Positions 16,802 to 26,422 are shown, numbered from the stretch's first letter. The stretch is DNA of 64,000 nucleotides from Streptomyces nigra (GCF_003074055.1 NZ_CP029043.1:5324501-5388500); one strand, 5' to 3'. Notes: a model not told the origin generated them from the letters alone. A program made the numbers and translations.

Positions 16802-19800
16802 CTAACGCTCCTGGTTGTAGGTGCTGTCAGGACCGAAGCCCTGGCCGTTCGTTTCACTTCCCGCGCTGCGACCCCGCTGGACACCGCGGCGCAGGTTGCT
16901 CAGCCTGCCCCGGACGTCCTCGGGAGCACGGGAGACCTGTGGGCCCCCCTGGGGGGTGGATTCGGCGGCTCCCTGGACCAGGTTGGCCTTCGGGACCCGC
17001 CGCGGCAGGCCGGAGGAGGTGACTCCGCCCGCCTTGGGCTTCCGGAGCGCCGAGGCCTGCTGCCAGCGCTCGTCGTTCTGCGAACGCCAGCCGCTGTCGC
17101 CGTTGCTCTCCTGCGTGGGAGCCGGTGCCGGCGCTTCCTGCCGCACGGGACGCGTGCCATTGGTGCCGCTCGCGGCGGCGCCGCGACGCGGAAGCCCGGC
17201 GTCGGTCATGGCGTGGGGCGCGGAATGAGCCGGTCCCGGACGATCGAAGCCTACGCTGTCGGACTCGGTGACGTCACCGGCCTGCGAGGATTCCGCTTCC
17301 GGAGCGTACTGGTCACGGTAGCCGTCGCGGTAGTTGTCCTGCTGCGGCCAGTCGTCCTGGTGACGCCGCTGGTCGAAGGCCGTGAAACCGTCCTGGCCGG
17401 AGCCGTTGCGCGCCGCCGGCTCCTCGGCCGCGGGCTCCGCATAGCCGGAGTCCTGGTAGCCGCCGTTGGACGAGAAGGTGTCGTCGCGGGACAGGCCGCC
17501 GTTCGGCGCGTAGTACGTGTCGTCGTACGACGCCTGCTGGGGCTCCTCGTAGGCGGCGCGCTGCTGCTCGCCGTACGCCTGCTGCTGCTCCTCGTAGGAG
17601 TGCTGCCGCTGCTCGTCGTACGCCTGCTGCTGGTCGTAGCCGTCCTGGTGGCCGGCGTAGCCGTTGCGGTCGTCGTAGGCGGGCTGGCCGAACTCGTCGT
17701 AGGCGGGTGCCTCGGAGCCGTCCTGGCCCTGCGACTGGGCCTCCAGGGCCGCCCGGCGCTCCTCGCGCATCAGGGAGCGGCCGACCGGGTCGAGCTCGCG
17801 GATGTCGTCCGGGACCTCGGTGTAGGCGCTGTCGTCGAAGCCGAGCTCCGCCGCCGTACGCATCGGCTGGCCGAAGTTCTCGCCGCCCTGGAACTGCTGC
17901 TCCGGGATGATCTGCGAGACGGTGAACTCGTCCTGCAGCGGCTGCTGTTCGCCGCCGCCACCACCGTGCGTGATGGCGTCCGGCAGCATGACCAGCGAGG
18001 TCGTGCCGGCCTGCTCGCCCGAGGGGCGCAGCTGGACCCGGATGCCGTGCCGGTCGGACAGCCGGCCGACCACGAACAGGCCCATGCGCTGGGATATCGC
18101 CGCGTCGACGGTGGGCGGGTTGGCCAGCTTGTGGTTGATGTCCGCGAAGTCCTCGGCGGTGAGGCCGATGCCCTTGTCGTGGATCTCGATCATCACGCGG
18201 CCGTCGGGGAGACGGGTCGCGGTGACGCGCACCTTGGTCTGCGGCGAGGAGAACGTGGTGGCGTTCTCCAGCAGCTCGGCGAGCAGGTGCACGAGGTCGG
18301 TGACCGCGCGGCCGTGGATCTCGGCCTCCGGGACGCCGGACAGCTCGATGCGCTCGTACTGCTCCACCTCGGAGGAGGCGGCGCGCAGCACGTCGACCAG
18401 CGGGACCGGCTGGTCCCAGCGGCGGCCGGGCTCCTCGCCGGCGAGGACCAGGAGGTTCTCGCCGTTGCGGCGCATACGGGTCGCGAGGTGGTCCAGCTTG
18501 AAGAGGTTCTCCAGCTGGTCCGGGTCCGCCTCGTTGTTCTCCAGGTCGGTGATCAGGGTCAGCTGGCCCTCGATCAGCGACTGGTTGCGGCGCGACAGGT
18601 TGGTGAAGATCGCGTTGATGTTGCCCCGCAGCAGGGCCTGCTCGGCGGCGAGCCGGACGGCCTCGCGGTGGACCTGGTCGAAGGCGCGGGCGACTTCGCC
18701 GATCTCGTCGCGGGTGGTGATCGGGATGGGCGCGACCCGCGTGTCGACCCGGCCGGGGTCGGTGCGCGAGAGCTGGTCGACCAGCATCGGCAGGCGCTGC
18801 TCGGCGATGCCGAAGGCGGCGTTGCGCAGCTGGCGCATCGCGCGGGACATCTGCCGGGCGACCGCGCCGGCCAGGATGAACGCGAGGAGCAGGGCGACCA
18901 CGACGGCCGCACCGGTGATGAGGGCGTCGGTCTTGGCGTCCTCGGAGACGCTCGCGGCCTCGTCCACGGCCTTGCTCACGAGGTCGGTCTCGATCTCGCG
19001 GTAGCCCTCGAACTTCGCGGTGGAGGCGCCCAGCCAGGCCTTGGGCGTGACGCCCTTGGCGGCGAGCTGCTCCGGCGTGAAGGTGCCCGCGGCGATGCCC
19101 TGGAGCATGGCGTCGGCGGCCGGCATGGCGGTGTAGGCGCCGCCCTGCGTGGAGCTGCTGTCACCGGCGTCGACCGCCGGGCCCTTGTCGCCGATCTTCT
19201 TACGCTGCTCGGCCATGATCTGGTCGAGCTGGTCGACGTCGTCCTGGGTGGCGCCCGAGACGAACTCGTTGATCGCGATGCCCTCGAGGTAGCGGTACGA
19301 CACGAGGGAGACGCTCTGCTGACGGACCACGGCCTCCTTGGTGCTCGGCCGGATCAGCATGTGCACGCCGATCGAGCGCTGGAGCGAGACGGCTGCCTTG
19401 GCGAGCGAGACTGCGTAGACGGTGCGGCCGTAGGAGGTGATGTTGCCGGTGCCCAGGCTGAGCTCGTTGGCGAACTCCATCAGGGAGTGCTGGACGGCGA
19501 CGTAGCCCTCTTCGGTCTTCACCGGGTCCATCGCCTTGGTGTAGGCGGCCTGGCGCAGGGGCGCCAGCTTGGTCTCGTTGGACCGGAAGAGCTGCATACG
19601 GCGGTCGAGTGCGGCCGTGTGCGGAAGGTTCTGTGCCGCCTGGTCGAACTTCTCCTTGGCGCTGTCGGTCGCCGAGCGCAGCTGGGTCACGGTGTCCGTG
19701 GCGCCCTTGCCCTGGAGCAGGTCGGCCGCGGTGAGGTCGCGTTCGTCCAGCAGGGCGTTGCCGTACTCCTCGGCGGCGCGCACCAGGAGGGCCACGTTCT

Positions 19801-20062
19801 CGGCGTCCTCGGCCTGCTGCCAGGTGTCGATCGAGCTCTTGACCTGGAAGCCACCCATGACGAGGCCGACTATCACGGGTATGAGCAGGATCGCGTTCAG
19901 CCGCGTCGGTACGCGCCAGTTGCGCGGCGAGAAACGGCCGCCGCTCGAGGCCGGCGCGGCCGTGGGCTCGGATCCGGGCACAGGGGCGGGCGCCGCTCCG
20001 CGCGGCGGCGGGGTGAAGTTGCCCCGGGCCGACGGCTCGGGACTGTTCTTGCTTCGCCTCAC
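16802..20062 (-). CDS. cvnA: Conservon 1 membrane histidine-kinase-like protein
   Basis: A 1086-residue sensor. There is a transmembrane helix at about 58-75 (ILLIPVIVGLVMGGF), an extracytoplasmic nitrate/sensor-type helical domain, a second helix near 385-405 (VVVALLLAFILAGAVA), a HAMP-like region, then a GHKL ATPase domain with N box LLAELLENATTF, G1 EIHDKGIGL and GLFVVGRLSDRHG. The last 350 residues are Gln/Tyr/Asp-rich, disordered, and end near the cvnB start. No clear phospho-acceptor H box was seen, as is usual in CvnA proteins. It starts at GTG 20062 and overlaps by 4 bases a possible small upstream frame (see findings). Confidence 0.9.
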   Translation of the reverse strand: MRRSKNSPEPSARGNFTPPPRGAAPAPVPGSEPTAAPASSGGRFSPRNWRVPTRLNAILLIPVIVGLVMGGFQVKSSIDTWQQAEDAENVALLVRAAEEYGNALLDERDLTAADLLQGKGATDTVTQLRSATDSAKEKFDQAAQNLPHTAALDRRMQLFRSNETKLAPLRQAAYTKAMDPVKTEEGYVAVQHSLMEFANELSLGTGNITSYGRTVYAVSLAKAAVSLQRSIGVHMLIRPSTKEAVVRQQSVSLVSYRYLEGIAINEFVSGATQDDVDQLDQIMAEQRKKIGDKGPAVDAGDSSSTQGGAYTAMPAADAMLQGIAAGTFTPEQLAAKGVTPKAWLGASTAKFEGYREIETDLVSKAVDEAASVSEDAKTDALITGAAVVVALLLAFILAGAVARQMSRAMRQLRNAAFGIAEQRLPMLVDQLSRTDPGRVDTRVAPIPITTRDEIGEVARAFDQVHREAVRLAAEQALLRGNINAIFTNLSRRNQSLIEGQLTLITDLENNEADPDQLENLFKLDHLATRMRRNGENLLVLAGEEPGRRWDQPVPLVDVLRAASSEVEQYERIELSGVPEAEIHGRAVTDLVHLLAELLENATTFSSPQTKVRVTATRLPDGRVMIEIHDKGIGLTAEDFADINHKLANPPTVDAAISQRMGLFVVGRLSDRHGIRVQLRPSGEQAGTTSLVMLPDAITHGGGGGEQQPLQDEFTVSQIIPEQQFQGGENFGQPMRTAAELGFDDSAYTEVPDDIRELDPVGRSLMREERRAALEAQSQGQDGSEAPAYDEFGQPAYDDRNGYAGHQDGYDQQQAYDEQRQHSYEEQQQAYGEQQRAAYEEPQQASYDDTYYAPNGGLSRDDTFSSNGGYQDSGYAEPAAEEPAARNGSGQDGFTAFDQRRHQDDWPQQDNYRDGYRDQYAPEAESSQAGDVTESDSVGFDRPGPAHSAPHAMTDAGLPRRGAAASGTNGTRPVRQEAPAPAPTQESNGDSGWRSQNDERWQQASALRKPKAGGVTSSGLPRRVPKANLVQGAAESTPQGGPQVSRAPEDVRGRLSNLRRGVQRGRSAGSETNGQGFGPDSTYNQER

Positions 20063-20271
20063 TCGACCAACAACCTTCCGGCGGGGTCGGCACCTAGGTC
20101 GTGCCGCTGTGTCTCAGAGCCCATCGCCTTGGAGTACGCATTACCGATGAGTACGTCTTCGGCCAGTGGGCAGTTCTGGCATTCCAGCACGTGGGCCCGC
20201 GCTCCTCCAAACAGTGGAAGAGGAGGATTCCGTGCGATGTAAGTCCCAGATAAAACGGTCATAAAGAACGA

Positions 20272-20291
20272 GCCCCGTCAAAAGACGGGGC
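20272..20291 (-). terminator. Terminator of conservon 2
   Basis: GCCCCGTC pairs with GACGGGGC around an AAAA loop. On the minus strand it is followed by a T-rich stretch. It lies 156 bases past cvnD of conservon 2; the stretch 20292-20447 shows nothing else. Confidence 0.75.
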
Positions 20292-20447
20292 CTTTGTGCG
20301 CACAGCGAGACGGGTCGACCGCGACGAGTTGCCGTACCACCCGATTCCTCTGCCGAAACGTTATGAACAGCGGAGCCGACCGTGTCAAAGGCCACAGCCG
20401 GCTCCGGGACATCTACGACAACTGCCGTACGCGCCCGCTGACTTGCG

Positions 20448-21023
20448 CTACCGCAGCCGTGCCATGAGGGCGTGCTCGACCAGCGTGATCAGCGCACTCT
20501 TGGCATCGGCGCGGTGCCGGGCGTCCGTCGTGATGATCGGCGCGTCCGGTCCGATCTGCAGCGCCTCGCGCACCTCGTCCGGTGTGTACGGCTGGTGTCC
20601 GTCGAAGCCGTTGAGGGCGATGACGAAGGGCAGCCCGCTGTTCTCGAAGTAGTCGACCGCCGGGAAGCAGTCGGCGAGCCGGCGGGTGTCCACCAGCACG
20701 ACGGCGCCGATGGCACCGCGCACCAGGTCGTCCCACATGAACCAGAAGCGGTCCTGACCCGGGGTACCGAAGAGGTACAGGATCAGGTCCTGGTCCAGGG
20801 TTATGCGTCCGAAGTCCATGGCCACCGTGGTGGTGGTCTTGTCCCCGGTGTGCGTGAGGTCGTCGATCCCCGCGCTCGCGGAGGTCATGACGGCCTCCGT
20901 GCGCAGCGGGTTGATCTCCGAGACGGCACCCACGAACGTGGTCTTGCCCACGCCGAAGCCACCCGCCACCACGATCTTCGCGGAGGTGGTCGCCCGGCTT
21001 GGTTCAGAGCTTGCGAAGTCCAC
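20448..21023 (-). CDS. cvnD: Conservon 2 GTP-binding protein
   Basis: A 191-residue GTPase with the same motifs as its conservon 1 copy (GGFGVGKTTFVG, MDFGRI, GTPGQDRFWF, NGFD). The two proteins differ only in the first dozen residues and a few positions (for example NGFDGHQ against NGFDGNQ). This near identity suggests recent duplication, gene conversion or strong shared constraint, and possible cross-talk between the two conservons. It overlaps cvnC by 20 bases. Confidence 0.92.
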   Translation of the reverse strand: MDFASSEPSRATTSAKIVVAGGFGVGKTTFVGAVSEINPLRTEAVMTSASAGIDDLTHTGDKTTTTVAMDFGRITLDQDLILYLFGTPGQDRFWFMWDDLVRGAIGAVVLVDTRRLADCFPAVDYFENSGLPFVIALNGFDGHQPYTPDEVREALQIGPDAPIITTDARHRADAKSALITLVEHALMARLR

Positions 21024-21402
21024 TGAGCACCCTTTCGAGCAGCGTCACGTCCGGTGCGCCACCGTTGTTCTCGTCGCCACCCGGCTGGTGGATGGCGACC
21101 AGGCCCGCCTCTGCGAGGTCGGCCACGAGGATCCTGGCCACGCCCAGGGGCATGGACAGAAGCGCGGAGACCTCGGCGACCGACTTCACCTCACGGCACA
21201 GGTGGCAGATGCGCTGGTGCTCCGGGAGGAGCCCCATCAGCGCCGCCGGGTCGGCCGTGGTGCTGATCAGGGCCTCGATGGCCAACTGGTAGCGCGGCCG
21301 GGTCCGGCCGCCGGTCATCGCGTACGGACGTACCAGCGGCTGGTCGCCCTCATCCTCGTACGGCTCCGCGTACGGATCATGAGAGGCGGTGGGCGGGGTC
21401 AT
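21004..21402 (-). CDS. cvnC: Conservon 2 DUF742 protein
   Basis: A 132-residue DUF742 protein. It has a much shorter acidic N-terminus than the conservon 1 copy, then the same LVRPYAMTGGRTRPRYQL and HQRICHLCREVKSVAEVSAL core. The start is ATG 21402 behind GGAGGA at 6 bases. The difference in N-terminal length between the two CvnC proteins is the main divergence between the conservons at this position. Confidence 0.9.
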   Translation of the reverse strand: MTPPTASHDPYAEPYEDEGDQPLVRPYAMTGGRTRPRYQLAIEALISTTADPAALMGLLPEHQRICHLCREVKSVAEVSALLSMPLGVARILVADLAEAGLVAIHQPGGDENNGGAPDVTLLERVLSGLRKL

Positions 21403-21516
21403 GAATCCTCCGGGCTGGGACACAAGTCGGTCGGTCAAGCCGTCGGGTGAGGGGGCCAGTGGGGGGATTGTGGCGGCCGGACGGTGATTTGGTGAGACGG
21501 GTGGATCCGGGAGATG

Positions 21517-21939
21517 TCAGTGGAGCAGACTGCCTTGGAGTTCGGCGCGCAGGTCGGGGGTGAGGACCGCGCCCGCGCGGTCGACCAGGAGCGCCATCTC
21601 GTACCCGACGAGGCCGATGTCCGCCTCCGGGTGCGCGAGGACGGCGAGGGACGACCCGTCCGAGATGGACATGAGGAAGAGGAACCCCCGCTCCATCTCC
21701 ACCACGGTCTGTGCGACGTCGCCGCCCTCGAAGATCCGGCTGGCACCTGCCGTCAGCGAGGTGAGACCCGACGCGACGGCCGCCAGCTGGTCGGCACGGT
21801 CGCGAGGGAAGCCCTCCGACATGGCCAGCAGAAGGCCGTCGGCGGACACGACGACGGTGTGGGACACCCCAGGGGTGTTGTCCACGAAGTTGGTGATCAA
21901 CCAGTTGAGGTTCTGTGCCGCTTGGCTCATCTGGCTCAA
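21517..21939 (-). CDS. cvnB: Conservon 2 roadblock/LC7 protein
   Basis: A 140-residue roadblock protein almost identical to its conservon 1 copy. I place the start at TTG 21939, which begins at the base after the cvnA stop and lies 7 bases after AGGAG. The alternative ATG 21930 gives 137 residues. The same arrangement with a GTG in conservon 1 supports a weak, coupled start. Confidence 0.88.
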   Translation of the reverse strand: MSQMSQAAQNLNWLITNFVDNTPGVSHTVVVSADGLLLAMSEGFPRDRADQLAAVASGLTSLTAGASRIFEGGDVAQTVVEMERGFLFLMSISDGSSLAVLAHPEADIGLVGYEMALLVDRAGAVLTPDLRAELQGSLLH

Positions 21940-24900
21940 CTAACGCTCCTGCTGGTGAGTGGGGCTCGGGAAGCTGCCGGTCTGGCCGCTGCCGGCCTGA
22001 CGGCCCTGAGCGATGCCCCGACGAAGATTGGTCAGCCGGCCGCGTACGTCATCGGGCGCACGCGAGACCTGCGGACCGCTTTGGTGCTGTTGCTGCTGAG
22101 CCGTGCCCGGGACGAGGTTCGCCTTGGGCACCCGGCGCGGCAGGCCGGAGGTGGTTACTCCGCCCGCGGCGGGCTGCCTGACGCGTTCAGCCTGCCGGAC
22201 GAGGTCGTCGTTCGGTGAGCTGCGCCAGGCGGTCGACGCGGAGCGCTGGGGGGCGGACGGCGGCTGGGGCCGCTCCGCGGGGGCCGGCCGCTCCTGCTGC
22301 TGCGGAGCGGCGGCCGGGGTGTCGGTGCTGTGGCGTCCCTGCGGTCCGCCGTGGAACCAGTTGGTCTCCAGCGTGTCGTACAGCGGGGTACGGCCGTCGC
22401 CGGGACCGGTCGCCGGCGGCAGGGCCTCGGGCTCCTGACGCGCGGGCCGCTGCTGCGGACGCTGCGGGACGGGGGGCTGCTGCCCGGCGCCGTAGCCGGT
22501 GTTGCCGCCGTACGACCCGTTGCCGTTGACCTGGGGACGCTCGAACTGGCCCGTGGACTCGGGGCCCGGGCGGCCCGGCAGGGAGTGCCGGCCCGTCGAG
22601 CCGCCGTCGTACGCCTGCGGCGCGGGGAACTGGCCCGTCTGGGAGCCGTTGTTCTGGCCCGAGCCGTTGGTGCCGTAGACGTCCGGGCGGACGAACTGGC
22701 CGGTGTCGTGCTGGGCGTTGGCGTTGGGGCGGGCGAACTGACCCGTGTTCTGCGGGTCGTATCCGCCCGGGGCCGGGGCGTCGAAGTCCGGGCGGGGGAA
22801 CTCCGAGGTGGAGGCCGGGCCCTGCCGGTCGTCGATCCGCGGCATCCGCGAGGTCTGCTGCGCCGGGTCCTCGTCGTGGCCGCGCGGGGCGTCGAGGGAG
22901 GCACGCGGCACGGGCGGCTGCGCGTTCTCGTCGCTCCAGCTGGGACGCGAGGGCTGGTTGCCGCCCGGCAGCTCGGCCCGCGCGCCGCCGCGCGGCGGCA
23001 GCTGCGGCCGGCGGCCACGGCGGGGGCCCTGCTCGCCGGCGGCGGGCGGAGCCGGCGGGGGCGTCGGGGCGCTCTGCCGGGACTGGTCGCGGCCGGGCGC
23101 GGTCCCGCGGGAGCCGCCGAAGAGGTCCTGACCGGCGCCGTTGCTCTGCATGCCCTGGCCGGCGCCCTGCGAGGGGCCGCCGAAGCCGGCACCGGCCGGA
23201 GCCGGCCGGCCCTGCGCGGGAGCACCGGGACCGCCCTGCGGTCCGCGTGGCGCACCCGGGGCACCGCCGTCACGTCCGGGCAGCGCGGCCCGCGGGCCCT
23301 GACCGGCACCGAGCCGGCCACCGCCCGGAGCGCCGCCGTTCGGCGAACCTCCGCCGAAGGCGCCGCCGCCGGACTGCACCTGACGGCGGGCGGCGGCCGC
23401 ACCGGCCGCGGCCTGCGCGGCGGCGGGACCGCCGGAGGCACCGGGGCCGTTCGGGCCGGGCTTGCCGCCGGCCGGCTTCTTGCCGCCCTGGGCGACGTCG
23501 ACAGGCAGCATGACCAGCGCGGTCGTACCACCGGAGTCGGACGGGCGCAGCTGGATGCGGATGCCGTGGCGCTGCGACAGACGGCCGACCACGAACAGAC
23601 CCATGCGGCGGGAGACGGACACGTCCACGGTGGGCGGCGAGGCGAGCCGCTCGTTGATCGCCGCGAGGTCCTCGGGGGAGAGGCCGATACCGGTGTCGTG
23701 GATCTCGATCAGCACGCGGCCGTCGGGCAGCGCGTGACCGGTGACCTTGACCTTGGTCTGCGGCGAGGAGAAGGAGGTCGCGTTCTCGAGCAGCTCGGCG
23801 AGCAGGTGCACGAGGTCGTTGACCACGCGGCCGGCCACCTCGGTGGTCGGCACGGCGGCCAGCTCGATGCGCTCGTACTGCTCCACCTCGGACGCGGCGG
23901 CGCGGAGCACGTCGACCAGCGGGACCGGGCGGGTCCACCGGCGGCCGGGCTCCTCACCCGCGAGGACGAGGAGGTTCTCACCGTTACGGCGCATACGCGT
24001 CGCGAGGTGGTCGAGCTTGAAGAGCGAGGACAGCTGGTCCGGGTCGGCCTCGCGGGACTCCAGTTCGGAGATGAGCGAGAGCTGACGCTGGATGAGGCCC
24101 TGGGAGCGACGCGAGAGGTTGGTGAACATCGCGTTGACGTTGCCCCGCAGAAGGGCCTGCTCGGCGGCGAGGCGGACCGCCTCGCGGTGCACGTCGTCGA
24201 AGGCCGCGGCCACCTGGCCGATCTCGTCCCGGGAGTGCACACCGACGGACTCGACGGAGGTGTCGACGTCCTGCGGGTCGGACTCGGAGAGCTGCTTGAC
24301 CAGCTCGGGCAGGCGGTCCTGGGCGACCCGGGTGGCGGTCTCCTCCAGCCGGCGCAGCGAGCGGATCATGGAGCGGGCCACGACGAACGCGCCGACCAGC
24401 GACACACCGAGCACGAGCAGGATCAGCGCACCGGAGATGATCGCTTCGCTCTCCGACTCGTTGCGGAGCTCGCGGGCCTTCTGCTCCATCTCCTCGAGCA
24501 GCGTGGTCTCGATGGCGCGCATGCCCTGGATCTTGGTGGTGCTGTCGTCCACCCAGTCCCGGTAGGAGCGCTTGTCCAGCGAGGCGAGGCCGGTGGCCGA
24601 GGTCAGGGCGCGGGTGGCGTAGGTGTCGCTGGCCTTGATCGTCGGGTTGCCCTCGCCGATGGGCTTGAGCAGTTCGTCGGCGGGCTCGCTGCCGTAGATG
24701 CTCTTGAAGGAGCGCAGCTCGGACTTCTGGCTCTCCAGCGCGGAGTCGGCGTAGAGGCGGTCGTTGTCCGAGAGGTCGGCGTCGGCGGTGTTGTTCGCCG
24801 GCAGGGCCGCGGCGAGGACCGCGCGCTGGATGGAGGCGTACTCCTTGGCGGAGGAGAACGACGCCAGGGCGCGGGTGCTCTGGATCATGTCCGGGTTGCT

Positions 24901-25632
24901 GGTCGCCTCGGCCATGTCCTGGGAGAGGTCCAGCAGGTGGGTGATCAGCCGGTGGTAGGCCTCCACGGTCTGCGTGGAGTTGCCTTCGGCCTGGAACGCG
25001 GTGCCGCGGACCTCGGAGATCGTGCCGAGCTCGCGGATGAGCTGGACGATGTTGTCGCGGACGCCCTTGAGGCTGCCGTCGCGGCTCTGGTCGTCGATCT
25101 CCTCGGAGGCGTCGCGGAAGCTCTGCGCGGCGCGGTCCGTCTTGTCGCGGTAGCCCTTGACCGTGTAGTCGGTCGACTTGGCGCCGTGGGCGAGCGGACC
25201 GGCGGACTGGTCCCGCTCCTCCTGGAGGGCGTGGGCGAGCTCGGTGGCCCGCTTCGTCATGTCCGTCAGCAGCCGCATGTTCTCCAGCTGCTGGATGTCG
25301 TCCATGTTGTCGCTGATGCGCAGGGCGCCCAGCGAGGTGGCCGCGACCACGGGGAGCGTCAGCAGCGCGACGAGGCGTGTGGAGATACGCCAGTTGCGCA
25401 GGGCTATTCGCGAGCCCGGGCCGGTCTCGCCCTTGGCCGGCTTCTTCGTCGGAGGCGGGGGGACCGCGGCACCCGGAGACGCCGACACGGCGGGGCGCCC
25501 GGAGCGCTCACCGCTGTCGACCGACGGGGCCGGGCCCTGGGTCTGGGCGTGCTGGGGCGAGGGACCTCGGTCGGTCCCGCCGTGCTCCGGCTCCGCCGAA
25601 GCGCTGCCATCCCTCTTGAAACGTCCCTGCAC
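21940..25632 (-). CDS. cvnA: Conservon 2 membrane histidine-kinase-like protein
   Basis: A 1230-residue sensor kinase-like protein: cytoplasmic disordered N-terminus, transmembrane helix (LVALLTLPVVAATSLGALRI), helical extracytoplasmic domain of about 300 residues, second helix (SGALILLVLGVSLVGAFVVA), HAMP region, and GHKL ATPase with LLAELLENATSF, EIHDTGIGL and GLFVVGRLSQRHG. The long tail is Gly/Pro/Gln-rich with repeats of the form NTGQFARPN. I choose GTG 25632 (VQGRFKRDGSAS); the frame stays open further upstream but that part has poor codon use and no ribosome site. The sensor domain differs from conservon 1, so the two probably answer different signals. Confidence 0.87.
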   Translation of the reverse strand: MQGRFKRDGSASAEPEHGGTDRGPSPQHAQTQGPAPSVDSGERSGRPAVSASPGAAVPPPPTKKPAKGETGPGSRIALRNWRISTRLVALLTLPVVAATSLGALRISDNMDDIQQLENMRLLTDMTKRATELAHALQEERDQSAGPLAHGAKSTDYTVKGYRDKTDRAAQSFRDASEEIDDQSRDGSLKGVRDNIVQLIRELGTISEVRGTAFQAEGNSTQTVEAYHRLITHLLDLSQDMAEATSNPDMIQSTRALASFSSAKEYASIQRAVLAAALPANNTADADLSDNDRLYADSALESQKSELRSFKSIYGSEPADELLKPIGEGNPTIKASDTYATRALTSATGLASLDKRSYRDWVDDSTTKIQGMRAIETTLLEEMEQKARELRNESESEAIISGALILLVLGVSLVGAFVVARSMIRSLRRLEETATRVAQDRLPELVKQLSESDPQDVDTSVESVGVHSRDEIGQVAAAFDDVHREAVRLAAEQALLRGNVNAMFTNLSRRSQGLIQRQLSLISELESREADPDQLSSLFKLDHLATRMRRNGENLLVLAGEEPGRRWTRPVPLVDVLRAAASEVEQYERIELAAVPTTEVAGRVVNDLVHLLAELLENATSFSSPQTKVKVTGHALPDGRVLIEIHDTGIGLSPEDLAAINERLASPPTVDVSVSRRMGLFVVGRLSQRHGIRIQLRPSDSGGTTALVMLPVDVAQGGKKPAGGKPGPNGPGASGGPAAAQAAAGAAAARRQVQSGGGAFGGGSPNGGAPGGGRLGAGQGPRAALPGRDGGAPGAPRGPQGGPGAPAQGRPAPAGAGFGGPSQGAGQGMQSNGAGQDLFGGSRGTAPGRDQSRQSAPTPPPAPPAAGEQGPRRGRRPQLPPRGGARAELPGGNQPSRPSWSDENAQPPVPRASLDAPRGHDEDPAQQTSRMPRIDDRQGPASTSEFPRPDFDAPAPGGYDPQNTGQFARPNANAQHDTGQFVRPDVYGTNGSGQNNGSQTGQFPAPQAYDGGSTGRHSLPGRPGPESTGQFERPQVNGNGSYGGNTGYGAGQQPPVPQRPQQRPARQEPEALPPATGPGDGRTPLYDTLETNWFHGGPQGRHSTDTPAAAPQQQERPAPAERPQPPSAPQRSASTAWRSSPNDDLVRQAERVRQPAAGGVTTSGLPRRVPKANLVPGTAQQQQHQSGPQVSRAPDDVRGRLTNLRRGIAQGRQAGSGQTGSFPSPTHQQER

Positions 25633-26251
25633 TAGCGTCGCAACCTCTGGACCAGGCGCCCTTCCGCGTGAGCGGTCGGACACGGTGTCGGCGTATTGGG
25701 GAGCGTCCTGAACACGCTCCCTGGTGGTCGTGAGTGACCGGCGCTGGCTCCCCCTTCTCGCCGCCACTCGGCGCGTCGATGCGCCCCCTGTGCGCCGGCT
25801 CGATCCTGCGGCGGTCCGTGGAATTCCAGCACAGTGCAGGATCTCCAACAAGGCCCGTAGGTCGAGCCGTGACATACGTGACACCGCGTGAGTGCGGGAT
25901 TACCTGCCGTGCAGCCTTATTCGCACCAGAACGGACATAATTCCGCGAGTCGCTTTCGCGCGGAGGGTGTCCCAGTCGCCATGATCAGGAGCGGAATGAT
26001 GGGTTCAGGGGGCGATTGTCCGTTTCCCCGACCCTCCGGGCAGGTCTGAATTGACCGTTTTATGCATCCGAGCGTGAGCAAACTCACACCCAGATCAAGT
26101 GGTCTTCACGACTTCTCCGGGAACCGGATGTTTAGCCTGGCGCTTTACAAGAGGGATGTTTCTGCCCACCCGCGTCCGGACGCAGGCCCCCACCGGGCCC
26201 GTATCCGGGCGCTTCGTCACGACAGGACTCAGTAAGAGCGTGAAGACGACG
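25633..26251. other. Intergenic region between conservon 2 and a small gene
   Basis: About 620 bases without a supported gene. The half near cvnA must hold its promoter, but I could not assign one. At 26074-26087 GTGAG-CAAA-CTCAC is a perfect inverted repeat; it also fits the loose BldD-type pattern GTGA-N6-TCAC. TTGACC at 26051 could be a -35 element without a convincing partner. Confidence 0.5.
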
Positions 26252-26422
26252 ATGATCCACACCATAGCCAACCCGCGGCGCACGAAGCTGGCCCACCTCG
26301 ACAGCGCCGACGAACTGCGCATCCCCGAGCAGCCGGAGCACTCCCTCGACCTCCCCGCTCAGACCGCCAACCCCAAGCGCACCATCCTCCAGGAACTCCC
26401 CGCGACCACCGTCGCCGGTTAG
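26252..26422 (+). CDS. Small hypothetical protein, 56 residues
   Basis: A 56-residue hydrophilic, proline-containing protein (MIHTIANPRRTKLAHLDSAD at its start, ending ELPATTVAG). Codon use is strongly Streptomyces-like, which supports it as a gene. There is no transmembrane segment, signal peptide or cysteine. I use ATG 26252; an in-frame GTG at 26240 would add MKTT. It is followed 70 bases later by a strong terminator and sits alone. I do not recognise the family. A precursor peptide is conceivable, but no modification genes are near. Confidence 0.6.
   Translation: MIHTIANPRRTKLAHLDSADELRIPEQPEHSLDLPAQTANPKRTILQELPATTVAG

Noticed and set aside
16382..20242. 1286-residue plus-strand open frame across conservon 1
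   Set aside because: Shadow of cvnA and cvnB, which carry clear motifs.
22330..25635. 1101-residue plus-strand open frame across conservon 2
   Set aside because: Shadow of the cvnA gene.
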